From an uncultured Algibacter sp. (GTDB lineage: Bacteria; Bacteroidota; Bacteroidia; Flavobacteriales; Flavobacteriaceae): 64,000 nucleotides of DNA. The DNA is taken from positions 62,001 through 126,000 of the forward strand of contig CALGNX010000011.1 of assembly GCA_937958265.1 (NCBI GenBank). Reading direction: 5' to 3'. Position numbers and translations under genes: made by a program. The notes under the pieces were generated by a model. It did not search any database and was not told where the DNA came from. It saw nothing but the letters and a program-made list of their open reading frames with translations. Positions 17,065-24,332 of this stretch are shown here, in pieces; position 1 is the stretch's first letter, and each line of letters opens with the position of its first letter.

Positions 17065-17072
17065 TATTTTTG
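17065..17072 (+). promoter_or_regulatory. Promoter -7 box for the haem-binding-domain gene
   Basis: TATTTTTG matches TAnnTTTG and lies 20 nt before the ATG at 17093. The nearest upstream TTG (17045-17047) has a 17-nt spacer, shorter than usual. Confidence 0.45.
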
Positions 17073-17092
17073 ATGTCTTAAAAATACTTAAA

Positions 17093-17566
17093 ATGAGAAT
17101 AATAAAAAAAGTGTTTATTCTGTTATTCGTTGTGTTTTTTATAGCTCAATTTTTTGGACCTGAAAAAAACGAAGGCGATTTGGCGTCTGTTACTGCTTTT
17201 ATTGCAGAAACCACACCTCCAGAGGACGTTAAGGTTATTTTAAAAAAAACGTGTTTTAATTGTCATAGTAATGTGTCGCGTTACCCGTGGTACCATGCTA
17301 TTACTCCTGTGAATTATTGGTTGGCCGCCCACGTAAAAGATGGAAAAAAGCATTTTAATATGTCTCAATGGGAAGGCAACTCTGTAGAACGGAAAGATCA
17401 TAAGTTTGAAGAACTTATAGCGCTGGTTGAAAACAAAAAAATGCCTTTAAAATCTTATACTTGGGCGCATAGTGAGTCAAAATTATCTAAAGAACAGATA
17501 AAAGCGATTACAGATTGGGCAAAATTGGTACGTTTAACTTACAGCTTAAAACCAAAACCAGAATAA
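17093..17566 (+). CDS. Haem-binding domain protein with one CxxCH motif
   Basis: The protein (157 residues) has an N-terminal hydrophobic segment (VFILLFVVFFIAQFFG) that serves as signal or anchor, and then a periplasmic domain. CFNCHSNVSRYPWYHAITPVNYWLA holds the single CxxCH haem-attachment motif near residue 62-66 and matches the Haem_bd family, which occurs in Bacteroidota. A c-type cytochrome role in the periplasm is likely, but no redox partner is encoded nearby and the family is poorly characterised. Confidence 0.87.
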   Translation: MRIIKKVFILLFVVFFIAQFFGPEKNEGDLASVTAFIAETTPPEDVKVILKKTCFNCHSNVSRYPWYHAITPVNYWLAAHVKDGKKHFNMSQWEGNSVERKDHKFEELIALVENKKMPLKSYTWAHSESKLSKEQIKAITDWAKLVRLTYSLKPKPE

Positions 17567-17700
17567 AGCTATAAGCTTGAGACTTAGTATATCTTTCTCC
17601 ATATAAAAACTGGAGATGGATAAGTAAAATACTGTTTATTTGGTTTTAGTTTATTGGAGTAACTATCCAAAAGTTTTTATTAGGAATTTTAAAAAAAAAT

Positions 17701-18939
17701 ATGAGTAAAATATTACTTGTTGTTGGTTATGTTTGGCCAGAGCCTAAAAGTTCTGCTGCTGGAAGCAGAATGATGCAACTTATTGAGTTTTTTAAAAAGG
17801 CAGGGTATAAAATAACTTTTGCGAGTCCTTGTGCGAAAAGTGATAATGCGTTTGATTTAAAAACTATTGGAGTTTTGCAAACCGCAATTGAGTTAAATAA
17901 TACGTCTTTTGATGGTTTTGTTAAGGATTTAAATCCAGGTGTGGTGTTGTTTGATCGGTTTATGATGGAAGAGCAATTTGGCTGGCGTGTTGCAGAACAA
18001 TGTCCAGATGCCTTAAGAATTCTTGATACTGAAGATTTACACAGTTTAAGGAAAGGCCGACAACAGGCTTTAAAGGCCGGTAATTTATTTAATGATGCTT
18101 ACTTGTTTAATAACACCGCAAAGCGTGAAATAGCTAGTATTTATAGGAGTGATTTAACCTTAATTATATCTAAGGCCGAGATGGATGTGCTTGAAAATAA
18201 GTTTAAAGTGCCAAAATCACTTCTAGTTTATCTTCCCTTTATGTTGGATTGTATTAAAAATGAAGATATCCAGGTTTTACCTAAATTTAAAAGTAGAAAC
18301 CATTTTATAACTATTGGGAATTTTTTACACGAACCTAATTATAACGCTGTTTTGTATTTAAAAGAAGTTATTTGGCCATTAATTAGAAAGCAGTTACCTA
18401 AGGCTGAATTACATATTTATGGTGCTTATGTTTCGCAAAAAGTCAATCAATTACACAACGAAAAACAAGGGTTTTTGGTAAAGGGGTTCGCGCAAAATGT
18501 TAATGCCGTTATGAAAAATGCAAAAGTATGTTTAGCTCCCATTAGGTTTGGTGCAGGTTTAAAAGGAAAACTTATAGATGCCATGAAAAACGGTACACCA
18601 TGCATAACTACAGCTGTAGGAGCAGAGGGCATGTTTGGTAAATTTGAAGCAAATGGTTTTGTTGAAGACGCACCAGATTTGTTTGTAAATAAAGCAATTA
18701 GTCTTTTTAATGAAGAAATCTTGTGGGAAGTAAAACAGAGTAATGGATTTAAAATTATAAACGAGCGTTTTAATAAGAATAAGCATCAAGATAATTTTTC
18801 TAAGCAAATTAACCATACTCTAAATAGTCTGCAAAGTCATCGGTTTGGTAACTTTACAGGGCAAATGTTACAACATCATACCTTGCAAAGCACCAAGTTT
18901 ATGAGCAAGTGGATTGCCGAAAAGAATAAAAACCAGTAA
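17701..18939 (+). CDS. Glycosyltransferase, GT4-like
   Basis: This is a two-domain GT-B fold protein (412 residues). The N-terminal domain starts ILLVVGYVWPEPKSSAAGSRM, as in glycosyltransferases of this type. The C-terminal nucleotide-sugar domain contains HFITIGNFLHEPNYNAV, AELHIYGAYVS, VKGFAQNVNAVMKNAKVCLAPIRFG and KLIDAMKNGTPCITTAVGAEGM, the last resembling the donor-binding region. Neither donor nor acceptor sugar can be inferred. It stands alone rather than in a polysaccharide cluster, and converges on the sirtuin gene with a 3-nt gap. Confidence 0.88.
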   Translation: MSKILLVVGYVWPEPKSSAAGSRMMQLIEFFKKAGYKITFASPCAKSDNAFDLKTIGVLQTAIELNNTSFDGFVKDLNPGVVLFDRFMMEEQFGWRVAEQCPDALRILDTEDLHSLRKGRQQALKAGNLFNDAYLFNNTAKREIASIYRSDLTLIISKAEMDVLENKFKVPKSLLVYLPFMLDCIKNEDIQVLPKFKSRNHFITIGNFLHEPNYNAVLYLKEVIWPLIRKQLPKAELHIYGAYVSQKVNQLHNEKQGFLVKGFAQNVNAVMKNAKVCLAPIRFGAGLKGKLIDAMKNGTPCITTAVGAEGMFGKFEANGFVEDAPDLFVNKAISLFNEEILWEVKQSNGFKIINERFNKNKHQDNFSKQINHTLNSLQSHRFGNFTGQMLQHHTLQSTKFMSKWIAEKNKNQ

Positions 18940-18942
18940 GTC

Positions 18943-19614
18943 TTATAACAAAGCAATTGCTTTTTTTACCCCAATTGTAGCTGTTTCTGCAATTACCGTT
19001 AAATTTTTTTTACTTGTAATATTTGGTTTTGGATCTATAAAATAAATTGGTATGTTATTGGGGACATAATGCATTAAACTAGCAGCTGGGTACACTTGCA
19101 TAGAGGTACCTATAATCATTAAGATATCTGCTGTTTCACAAATTTTAACGGCTTTTTCAATCATGGGTACATCTTCCCCAAACCAAACAATATGTGGCCT
19201 AAGTTGATGCCCATTTTCACAAAGGTCACCTAATACCAAGTCTTTTTTCCATTCCAAAGTATTATTACTATTTTTAGTGCTTCTAACTTTTAGGAGTTCA
19301 CCATGCAAGTGCATTACGTTACTACTACCTGCACGTTCGTGTAAATCATCTACATTTTGTGTAATTATGTTAATTTTATAATCGGTTTCTAATTGTGCTA
19401 AGTCTATATGTGCTCGATTTGGTTCAACTTCAAATAATTGTTTTCGGCGTTGGTTGTAAAAATCTAAAACTAATGCTGGGTTTTTTTCAAAACCTTCGGG
19501 CGTAGCTACTTCCTTAACATCGTAGCCCTCCCATAAACCGTCGGTAGCTCTAAAAGTATTAATGCCACTTTCGGCACTTATACCTGCTCCTGTTAATATT
19601 ACAATATTTTTCAT
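18943..19614 (-). CDS. cobB: Sir2-type NAD-dependent protein deacylase lacking zinc cysteines
   Basis: The protein (223 residues) has the sirtuin NAD motifs GAGISAESGINTFR (residues 9-22) and TQNVDDLHERAGS, and the catalytic histidine in MHLHGEL at residue 104. Tyr53 and Arg56 (FYNQRR) match the pair that gives class III sirtuins such as SIRT5 and E. coli CobB their preference for succinyl or malonyl lysine. The small domain between about 110 and 140 has only one cysteine (DLCENG) where four normally bind zinc, so the structural zinc site seems absent. It is unrelated to the B12 cobB gene despite the shared symbol. Confidence 0.92.
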   Translation of the reverse strand: MKNIVILTGAGISAESGINTFRATDGLWEGYDVKEVATPEGFEKNPALVLDFYNQRRKQLFEVEPNRAHIDLAQLETDYKINIITQNVDDLHERAGSSNVMHLHGELLKVRSTKNSNNTLEWKKDLVLGDLCENGHQLRPHIVWFGEDVPMIEKAVKICETADILMIIGTSMQVYPAASLMHYVPNNIPIYFIDPKPNITSKKNLTVIAETATIGVKKAIALL

Positions 19615-19791
19615 GCCTTTAGAGTTTAATAAGTTTTATTGCGTTATGTTTTTTTAGCTAATATAAAGATCTTTATTTTTTTATTTTTAGTTGCTATATT
19701 AGTGTGTTTTTTAGGGCTATGCAATAAGTTATTTTTGTTGCTAAAGGTGACTTTTTAGCAATTAAATGCTAGATGAAAATAAAAGTTAAAG

Positions 19792-19828
19792 CAAACCCGA
19801 TATTTTATATTGGGTTTGTTTATTTTTA
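19792..19828 (+). terminator. Terminator-like hairpin in the leader of the SpoU methyltransferase gene
   Basis: CAAACCC (19792-19798) pairs with GGGTTTG (19812-19818) and is followed by TTTATTTTTA. It lies 5 nt before the ATG at 19833, so it could attenuate transcription or limit translation. Its presence argues against translation from the in-frame ATG at 19773. Confidence 0.4.
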
Positions 19829-19832
19829 TACG

Positions 19833-20498
19833 ATGGATATCGACCTTTTAGAGCATTTAGAAACTTATTTAACAACACACAGAAAGTTACGTTTTGATAC
19901 TGTTTTACCTAAACGAACAAAACATTTTACGGTAGCTACCGAAGACGTGTATCAACTGCATAATACGAGTGCGGTTATGAGATCTTGTGATGTTTTTGGC
20001 ATACAGGAAGTTAATGTTGTTGAGGAAAAAAATACAAAAACTATTGATAGAGAAATTGCAATGGGTGCACAAAAATGGGTGGATTTAAACCGTTATGAAT
20101 CTGTAGCTAATTGTATCTCAGATTTAAAAGGAAATGGATACCAAATTGTTGCTACAACCCCGCATACTAACGATTGTGAGCTGCATGACTTTGATGTTAC
20201 TAAAAAATCTTGTTTTTTCTTTGGCAGAGAAACCCTAGGTTTATCGCAGCAAGTTTTAGACCAAGCCGATTGTTATTTAAAAATCCCTATGGTGGGTTTT
20301 ACAGAAAGTTTAAACATTTCGGTTTCTGCTGCTATAATTTTACAACACGTTACTACCAAGTTAAGGCAAACCTCTATAAATTGGCAGCTTACGGAGCAGG
20401 AGTTGTTAGAAAAACGTTTGGATTGGTGTAAGAAAACCATAAAAAGTTATGAAGAAATAACAGAGCGTTTTTATGAAAAAAAAGATAATTTATTGTAA
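19833..20498 (+). CDS. trmH: SpoU/TrmH-family RNA 2'-O-methyltransferase
   Basis: This SPOUT-fold enzyme (221 residues from the chosen start) uses S-adenosylmethionine to methylate a ribose 2'-OH, probably G18 of tRNA as in TrmH. Motif 1 is HNTSAVMRSCDVFGI, motif 2 FFFGRETLGLS and motif 3 IPMVGFTESLNISVSAAI. An in-frame ATG at 19773 would add 20 residues that do not resemble the family and would have to be translated through a hairpin; relatives usually begin close to MDIDLLEHLETYLTTHRK. The C-terminal helix region after motif 3 is typical of TrmH rather than of rRNA methyltransferases. Confidence 0.9.
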   Translation: MDIDLLEHLETYLTTHRKLRFDTVLPKRTKHFTVATEDVYQLHNTSAVMRSCDVFGIQEVNVVEEKNTKTIDREIAMGAQKWVDLNRYESVANCISDLKGNGYQIVATTPHTNDCELHDFDVTKKSCFFFGRETLGLSQQVLDQADCYLKIPMVGFTESLNISVSAAIILQHVTTKLRQTSINWQLTEQELLEKRLDWCKKTIKSYEEITERFYEKKDNLL

Positions 20499-20516
20499 GG
20501 TAAAGTGTTGCTATAG

Positions 20517-20663
20517 TTATGCTTTTTTAGCTATGTAGTTTTTAAAACTATTCAAAACGTAAATAGTATTAATAACGGTCTAGGCGTTTGGTTTTTACCT
20601 GCAACTCAAGTGTTTATTTTTGGGCCAATGATGTATTTTTTATACATGGGGTTAAAAAAGTAA
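20517..20663 (+). pseudogene. Remnant of a membrane-protein gene
   Basis: The plus strand is open from 20517 to a stop at 20661-20663 and has no start codon. It reads NSINNGLGVWFLPATQVFIF and then GPMMYFLYMGLKK, a plausible pair of membrane segments. This resembles the N-terminal membrane domain of some Bacteroidota transcription regulators, but the match is only by eye. The repeat copy at 20798 lies downstream. The remainder of the 20499-20897 gap holds nothing else I can identify. Confidence 0.35.
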
Positions 20664-20797
20664 AATTTTGTATCTGTTGTAAATAGTTCTGTTTTTAAAT
20701 TTAAAGGGTTTGTGTTGCTTAATTGTAAATTACTTTGGAATATAAAAGATAGTAGAAATTTAATAGTTCCAGTTTTGTTTAACGAAATAGTACACTT

Positions 20798-20890
20798 GCG
20801 TTAGGGATTGCAGTGAAAAGCCCACAGCCCGACCTTTTGGGAGGTGCGCGGACTTGTAACGTAAAGCCCGACCCTTTTCGGGTAACGCCC
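20798..20890 (+). repeat. Interspersed non-coding repeat, copy 2 (full length)
   Basis: Runs from GCGTTAGGGATTGCAGTG to CGGGTAACGCCC, same orientation as copy 1 and differing at a handful of bases. GCGTTA and TAACGC form inverted ends, and CCCGACCCTTTTCGGG forms an internal hairpin. It ends 7 nt before the stop of the leftward gene at 20898, so it may act at that transcript's 3' end. Confidence 0.88.
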
Positions 20891-20897
20891 AGATTAT

Positions 20898-21674
20898 TTA
20901 AATTTTACTGTTTCGGCCGCGACTAAGTAGTTTATATTCCTCGTAGCACTCGCTTATAGCATCGAGTATTTGTAGGTCGTTTGCAGTTTGTATAAAGCCT
21001 TTAGAGTAGTTGCATTGGCTTACAATTTCATCTAAATCAACACGTTCTACTTGTAGTAATACGGTTAGCATTTCACGATCAAAACGGGAGGCTAGTAAAT
21101 TCCTTATTTCATCGTCTTGCTTCATTTGTTTTAGTTTGCGTAATTCTTTAGGTTTTTTACCAAACATGCGGTGTAGAAAATCTGCCGGATTAAAAATGGA
21201 GCCAATTACTTTGGTTAGTCCAGATTTGTTACTGGCTTCGTAACCAGATCCTTGTAGGCCAGAAATACTATATCTGTAATTATTGTTAATGTCTGGTAGT
21301 TGCTTTATGTCCACCTCTAAATAACCGGTTAGGTTTAGTTGGTTTACAACCACCTCTTCTAGTGCTAAGGCTGATTCTGTTAGTGCTATATTGGAGCTTC
21401 CAAATTTAATCCAATCGTTGGTAACACGTACTTTAATGGATTTAAAACCTAAGAATGAAAGGTGTAATGTATCGTTTACTTTAGCAGCTATTTTAAATTC
21501 GCCTTTTTTATTGGTGGTGGTTCCAATAACTTGGTTGAGGTTTACAATATTTACGCTTTCTAGAGTAGCATTATTTGCAGCATTAATTACAACACCTAAT
21601 ACTTTATCTACTTCTTGGGCCTTACATAGCGCCGCGGTAAATAAAATTGTAAAAAGTAGTATATAATTTTTCAT
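20898..21674 (-). CDS. Secreted protein with N-terminal carboxypeptidase-regulatory-like domain
   Basis: This exported protein (258 residues) has a signal peptide (LLFTILFTAALCKAQ) followed by a beta-sandwich of about 75 residues (VLGVVINAANNATLESVNIVN, then GTTTNKKGEFKIAAKVNDTL, then LSFLGFKS). That is the CarboxypepD_reg-like domain common at the front of Bacteroidota surface proteins. The remaining 150 residues are mostly helical, with no recognised motif. It is not a TonB receptor, because no barrel follows. Function is unknown. The gene runs leftward into repeat copy 2. Confidence 0.85.
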   Translation of the reverse strand: MKNYILLFTILFTAALCKAQEVDKVLGVVINAANNATLESVNIVNLNQVIGTTTNKKGEFKIAAKVNDTLHLSFLGFKSIKVRVTNDWIKFGSSNIALTESALALEEVVVNQLNLTGYLEVDIKQLPDINNNYRYSISGLQGSGYEASNKSGLTKVIGSIFNPADFLHRMFGKKPKELRKLKQMKQDDEIRNLLASRFDREMLTVLLQVERVDLDEIVSQCNYSKGFIQTANDLQILDAISECYEEYKLLSRGRNSKI

Positions 21675-21756
21675 AAACGTATTTTCCTAATCAAATGTAA
21701 TAAACAAAACGCCAAGTTTTGTCTTAATGTATTAAATTGACTAAATATTAACAAAA

Positions 21757-21788
21757 AAAATGCAGTTCTTTTTTTAGAACTGCATTTT
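21757..21788 (-). terminator. Intrinsic terminator of the DEAD-box helicase gene
   Basis: 13-bp arms ending AAAATGCAGTTCT / AGAACTGCATTTT; on the minus strand the hairpin is followed by a run of eight T. Confidence 0.88.
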
Positions 21789-21824
21789 AAAGTGTTTTTA
21801 TATTTATGTATTAAATAAGCTAAA

Positions 21825-23654
21825 CTAGCGTCTTGATCGTCTAGGTCTAGAGCTTCCAAATTCGCTATTTTCAGAGCGTCGTGGTCTAGAGTCGCCATCG
21901 CCACCTCTGCGTCTGTCGCTTCTGCCTCCAGAAGCATTTCTTCTATCATCTCCTCTTCTGCCACCACGATTATCATCGCGACGTTTTCCGCCACTGCGTC
22001 TATCGTTGCGTCTTCCGCCGCCACCGCGATTCTCAGATACTTCAACATTTACAAAACGACCTTCGTGTTTAAAGTCTGTAAAGTGTTGTAATACTTTTTC
22101 TTTTAATTCATTTTCTGTGTTAAAAAATGAAAAACTGTCTTTAGTTTCAACTTTAAAAACATCGTCTCTGCCAAGATCCATTTGTTCTTTTAAAAAGTCT
22201 TTTAACTTCATCCAATCAAACCCATCTTTTGCTCCTACATTAATAAAGTAGCGTGTTGAGTCGTTTTTTCCACCTTTAAAATCGCGTCCACTATCGCGGT
22301 CGCGCCCGCCATCTCTATCTCTAGAGCTTTCAGAGACATTTAAGTTTTTAGATTTATTGTAATAATTGTAAAAACGTGTAAACTCAACAGAGAAGAATTT
22401 TTTAATTAACTCATCTTTATCTGTATCTTCAAATAGTGTGTTTATACTTGTTAGGTGCGCATCAATCTCGTCGTTAACTTCGGTATTGTGTATTTTATTT
22501 GCAAGAGACATAAGTTGTACTTGGCAAATATTAGCACCATCTGGAATTTCTTTTTTGATGAATTTCTGGTTAATTATGCGCTCTATACCTCTTATTTTAC
22601 GCACTTCGCTTCTAGATACTATAACCATAGAAATACCTGTTTTACCTGCACGACCAGTTCTACCAGAACGGTGTGTGTAAACTTCAGGTTCGTCTGGTAA
22701 TTGGTAATTTATAACATGTGTAACATCATCCACATCAATACCACGTGCAGCTACATCGGTTGCCACAAGCATTTGTATTTGTTGGTTTCTAAAAGATTTC
22801 ATAACCATGTCGCGCTGGTTTTGGCTTAAGTCGCCATGTATTGCACCAGCACTGTAACCATCTTCAATTAAGTTTTCGGCTACTTTTTGTGTGTCGCGTT
22901 TTGTACGGCAAAATATAACTGAAAATATATCTGGGTTAGCATCGCACAAACGTTTTAACGCCTGGTAGCGGTCTCTAGCATTTACCATGTAATATTCATG
23001 GGTTACGTTGCTAGTACTTTCATTTTTATTACCAACCGTAATTTCTTGCGGATTAGCCATAAATTTTTTGGCAATTCTAGCTACCTCTTTTGGCATTGTT
23101 GCAGAGAATAACCATGTGTTTTTATCTTCTGGAGTATGCGAAAGAATTTCTGTTATATCCTCTTTAAACCCCATGTTTAACATCTCATCGGCTTCATCCA
23201 ATACCGAATATTGAATTTTTGATATATCGACTAAGCGTCGCTTTATCATATCTTTCATACGGCCTGGAGTAGCAACAATAACTTGTGCGCCACGCTTAAT
23301 TTCGCGTGCTTGCTCTTGTATACTCGAGCCGCCGTAAACAGCAACAACATTAAGTCCTTTACAGTATTTACCATACAACTTCATTTCGTTGGCAATTTGT
23401 AAACAAAGTTCTCTAGTAGGTGATAAAATTAAGCCTTGTGTTGTTCTGCTTGCTACATCAATTTTTTCCAATAGAGGGAAACCAAATGCGGCAGTTTTAC
23501 CGGTACCTGTTTGTGCTAGTGCAACAAGGTCTGTTTCAGACTCTAATAAAATTGGAATTGCTTTTGCTTGTACTTCACTAGGTTTCTCAAAACCTAAATC
23601 TGTAATAGCTTGTAAAAGGTCGTTGTTAAGACCTAAATCTTTAAATGTGCTCAT
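21825..23654 (-). CDS. DEAD-box ATP-dependent RNA helicase
   Basis: This RNA helicase (609 residues) has two RecA-like domains. AQTGTGKT (47-54), DEAD at 153-156 (VLDEADEM), SAT (LFSATMPKEV), VATDVAARGID and HRSGRTGRAG are all present. A DbpA-type RNA-binding domain lies at about 465-545 (YFINVGAKDGFDWMKLKDFL). The last 60 residues are an Arg-Gly-Asp-rich tail (RGGGGRRNDRRSGG), likely disordered and RNA-binding. The layout is that of DeaD/CsdA, which acts in ribosome assembly and cold adaptation. Start ATG is at 23654, after a leader of about 130 nt. High-Arg tail DNA gives a spurious open frame at 21671-22048. Confidence 0.97.
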   Translation of the reverse strand: MSTFKDLGLNNDLLQAITDLGFEKPSEVQAKAIPILLESETDLVALAQTGTGKTAAFGFPLLEKIDVASRTTQGLILSPTRELCLQIANEMKLYGKYCKGLNVVAVYGGSSIQEQAREIKRGAQVIVATPGRMKDMIKRRLVDISKIQYSVLDEADEMLNMGFKEDITEILSHTPEDKNTWLFSATMPKEVARIAKKFMANPQEITVGNKNESTSNVTHEYYMVNARDRYQALKRLCDANPDIFSVIFCRTKRDTQKVAENLIEDGYSAGAIHGDLSQNQRDMVMKSFRNQQIQMLVATDVAARGIDVDDVTHVINYQLPDEPEVYTHRSGRTGRAGKTGISMVIVSRSEVRKIRGIERIINQKFIKKEIPDGANICQVQLMSLANKIHNTEVNDEIDAHLTSINTLFEDTDKDELIKKFFSVEFTRFYNYYNKSKNLNVSESSRDRDGGRDRDSGRDFKGGKNDSTRYFINVGAKDGFDWMKLKDFLKEQMDLGRDDVFKVETKDSFSFFNTENELKEKVLQHFTDFKHEGRFVNVEVSENRGGGGRRNDRRSGGKRRDDNRGGRRGDDRRNASGGRSDRRRGGDGDSRPRRSENSEFGSSRPRRSRR

Positions 23655-23800
23655 GTTTGTATATGTATGCGATTTTCTTTGTAGTGTTACGTAAAGAAGC
23701 GAATCGACATACTTAACTTAAACTTCCAGTAACACATCCTCACTCTGAGGAATTTATGAAAAATTAAAATTATGTTTCTCTTTTTCAAGTTGCAAAGGTA
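23655..23800 (-). promoter_or_regulatory. Promoter box and long structured leader of the DEAD-box helicase gene
   Basis: On the minus strand TACCTTTG (23800-23793) matches TAnnTTTG. No good TTG is seen at the usual distance upstream. Transcription from here gives a leader of about 130 nt, long for this organism. It contains the hairpin CCTCAGAGTGAGG (23750-23738) and little coding potential. Long leaders are known for cold-shock helicase genes, so post-transcriptional control is plausible. Confidence 0.5.
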
Positions 23801-23913
23801 CGATATTATTTTGGATTTGTAATTTTTGTTCTTTTAAGCTAAAAAAAGTTGAGAAGTACCAAATTGAAAATCTATTTTAAAATAACTTGCTTTGCATTAT
23901 TTTTTTATATTTT

Positions 23914-23962
23914 GGGCGTTACCCGAAAAAGGGTCGGGCTTTACACTACAATTCCTAACGCA
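23914..23962 (-). repeat. Interspersed non-coding repeat, copy 3 (internally deleted, inverted)
   Basis: Reading the plus strand, GGGCGTTACCCG, then GGGTCGGGCTTTAC, then ATTCCTAACGCA match the two outer thirds of copies 1 and 2 in reverse complement. The central 45 nt are missing. No other gene or element is visible in the 23801-24280 gap. Confidence 0.8.
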
Positions 23963-24280
23963 TTTTTTTTCTGTAAACACTTGTTTTTTTTATTATAAGA
24001 GGTGTATTTATAACAATAACACAAGTTTGTAAGTACTCTTATTCAATTTGTAAATTTGAAATTAACAATACGGTATTTATAAATTAACCATTATAGAAGC
24101 GCTATTAATTTATCAGAATAAATATCTACTAGTTGTTTTTTAAAATGTAAAGTAGTTATGTTTTTTGGTTGCTATTTAATTTGTTTTGAATTACATATAC
24201 CGAAGCACAACTTAGTGTCATGATTTTAATACTGGGTAATTGGTATTATTAAGACATAAATATTTTTATAATATAAAACA

Positions 24281-24310
24281 AAAGCGGCTGCCTTTTAAAG
24301 GCAACCGCTT
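24281..24310 (-). terminator. Intrinsic terminator of the subtilase gene
   Basis: Arms AAGCGGCTGCCTTT / AAAGGCAACCGCTT, one mismatch, with a T-rich stretch (TTTTGTTTTA) following on the minus strand. Confidence 0.85.
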
Positions 24311-24332
24311 AATTAAATTAGGTAATTAAATT

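Noticed and set aside
19663-19676. 14-nt palindrome ATAAAGATCTTTAT upstream of the sirtuin gene
   Set aside because: Single occurrence, AT-rich, could be an operator but no supporting second site.
21671-22048. Open frame of 125 codons opposite register to the helicase tail
   Set aside because: It is a shifted reading of the Arg/Gly-rich tail of the helicase gene and has repetitive, non-protein-like Ala/Glu/Asp composition.
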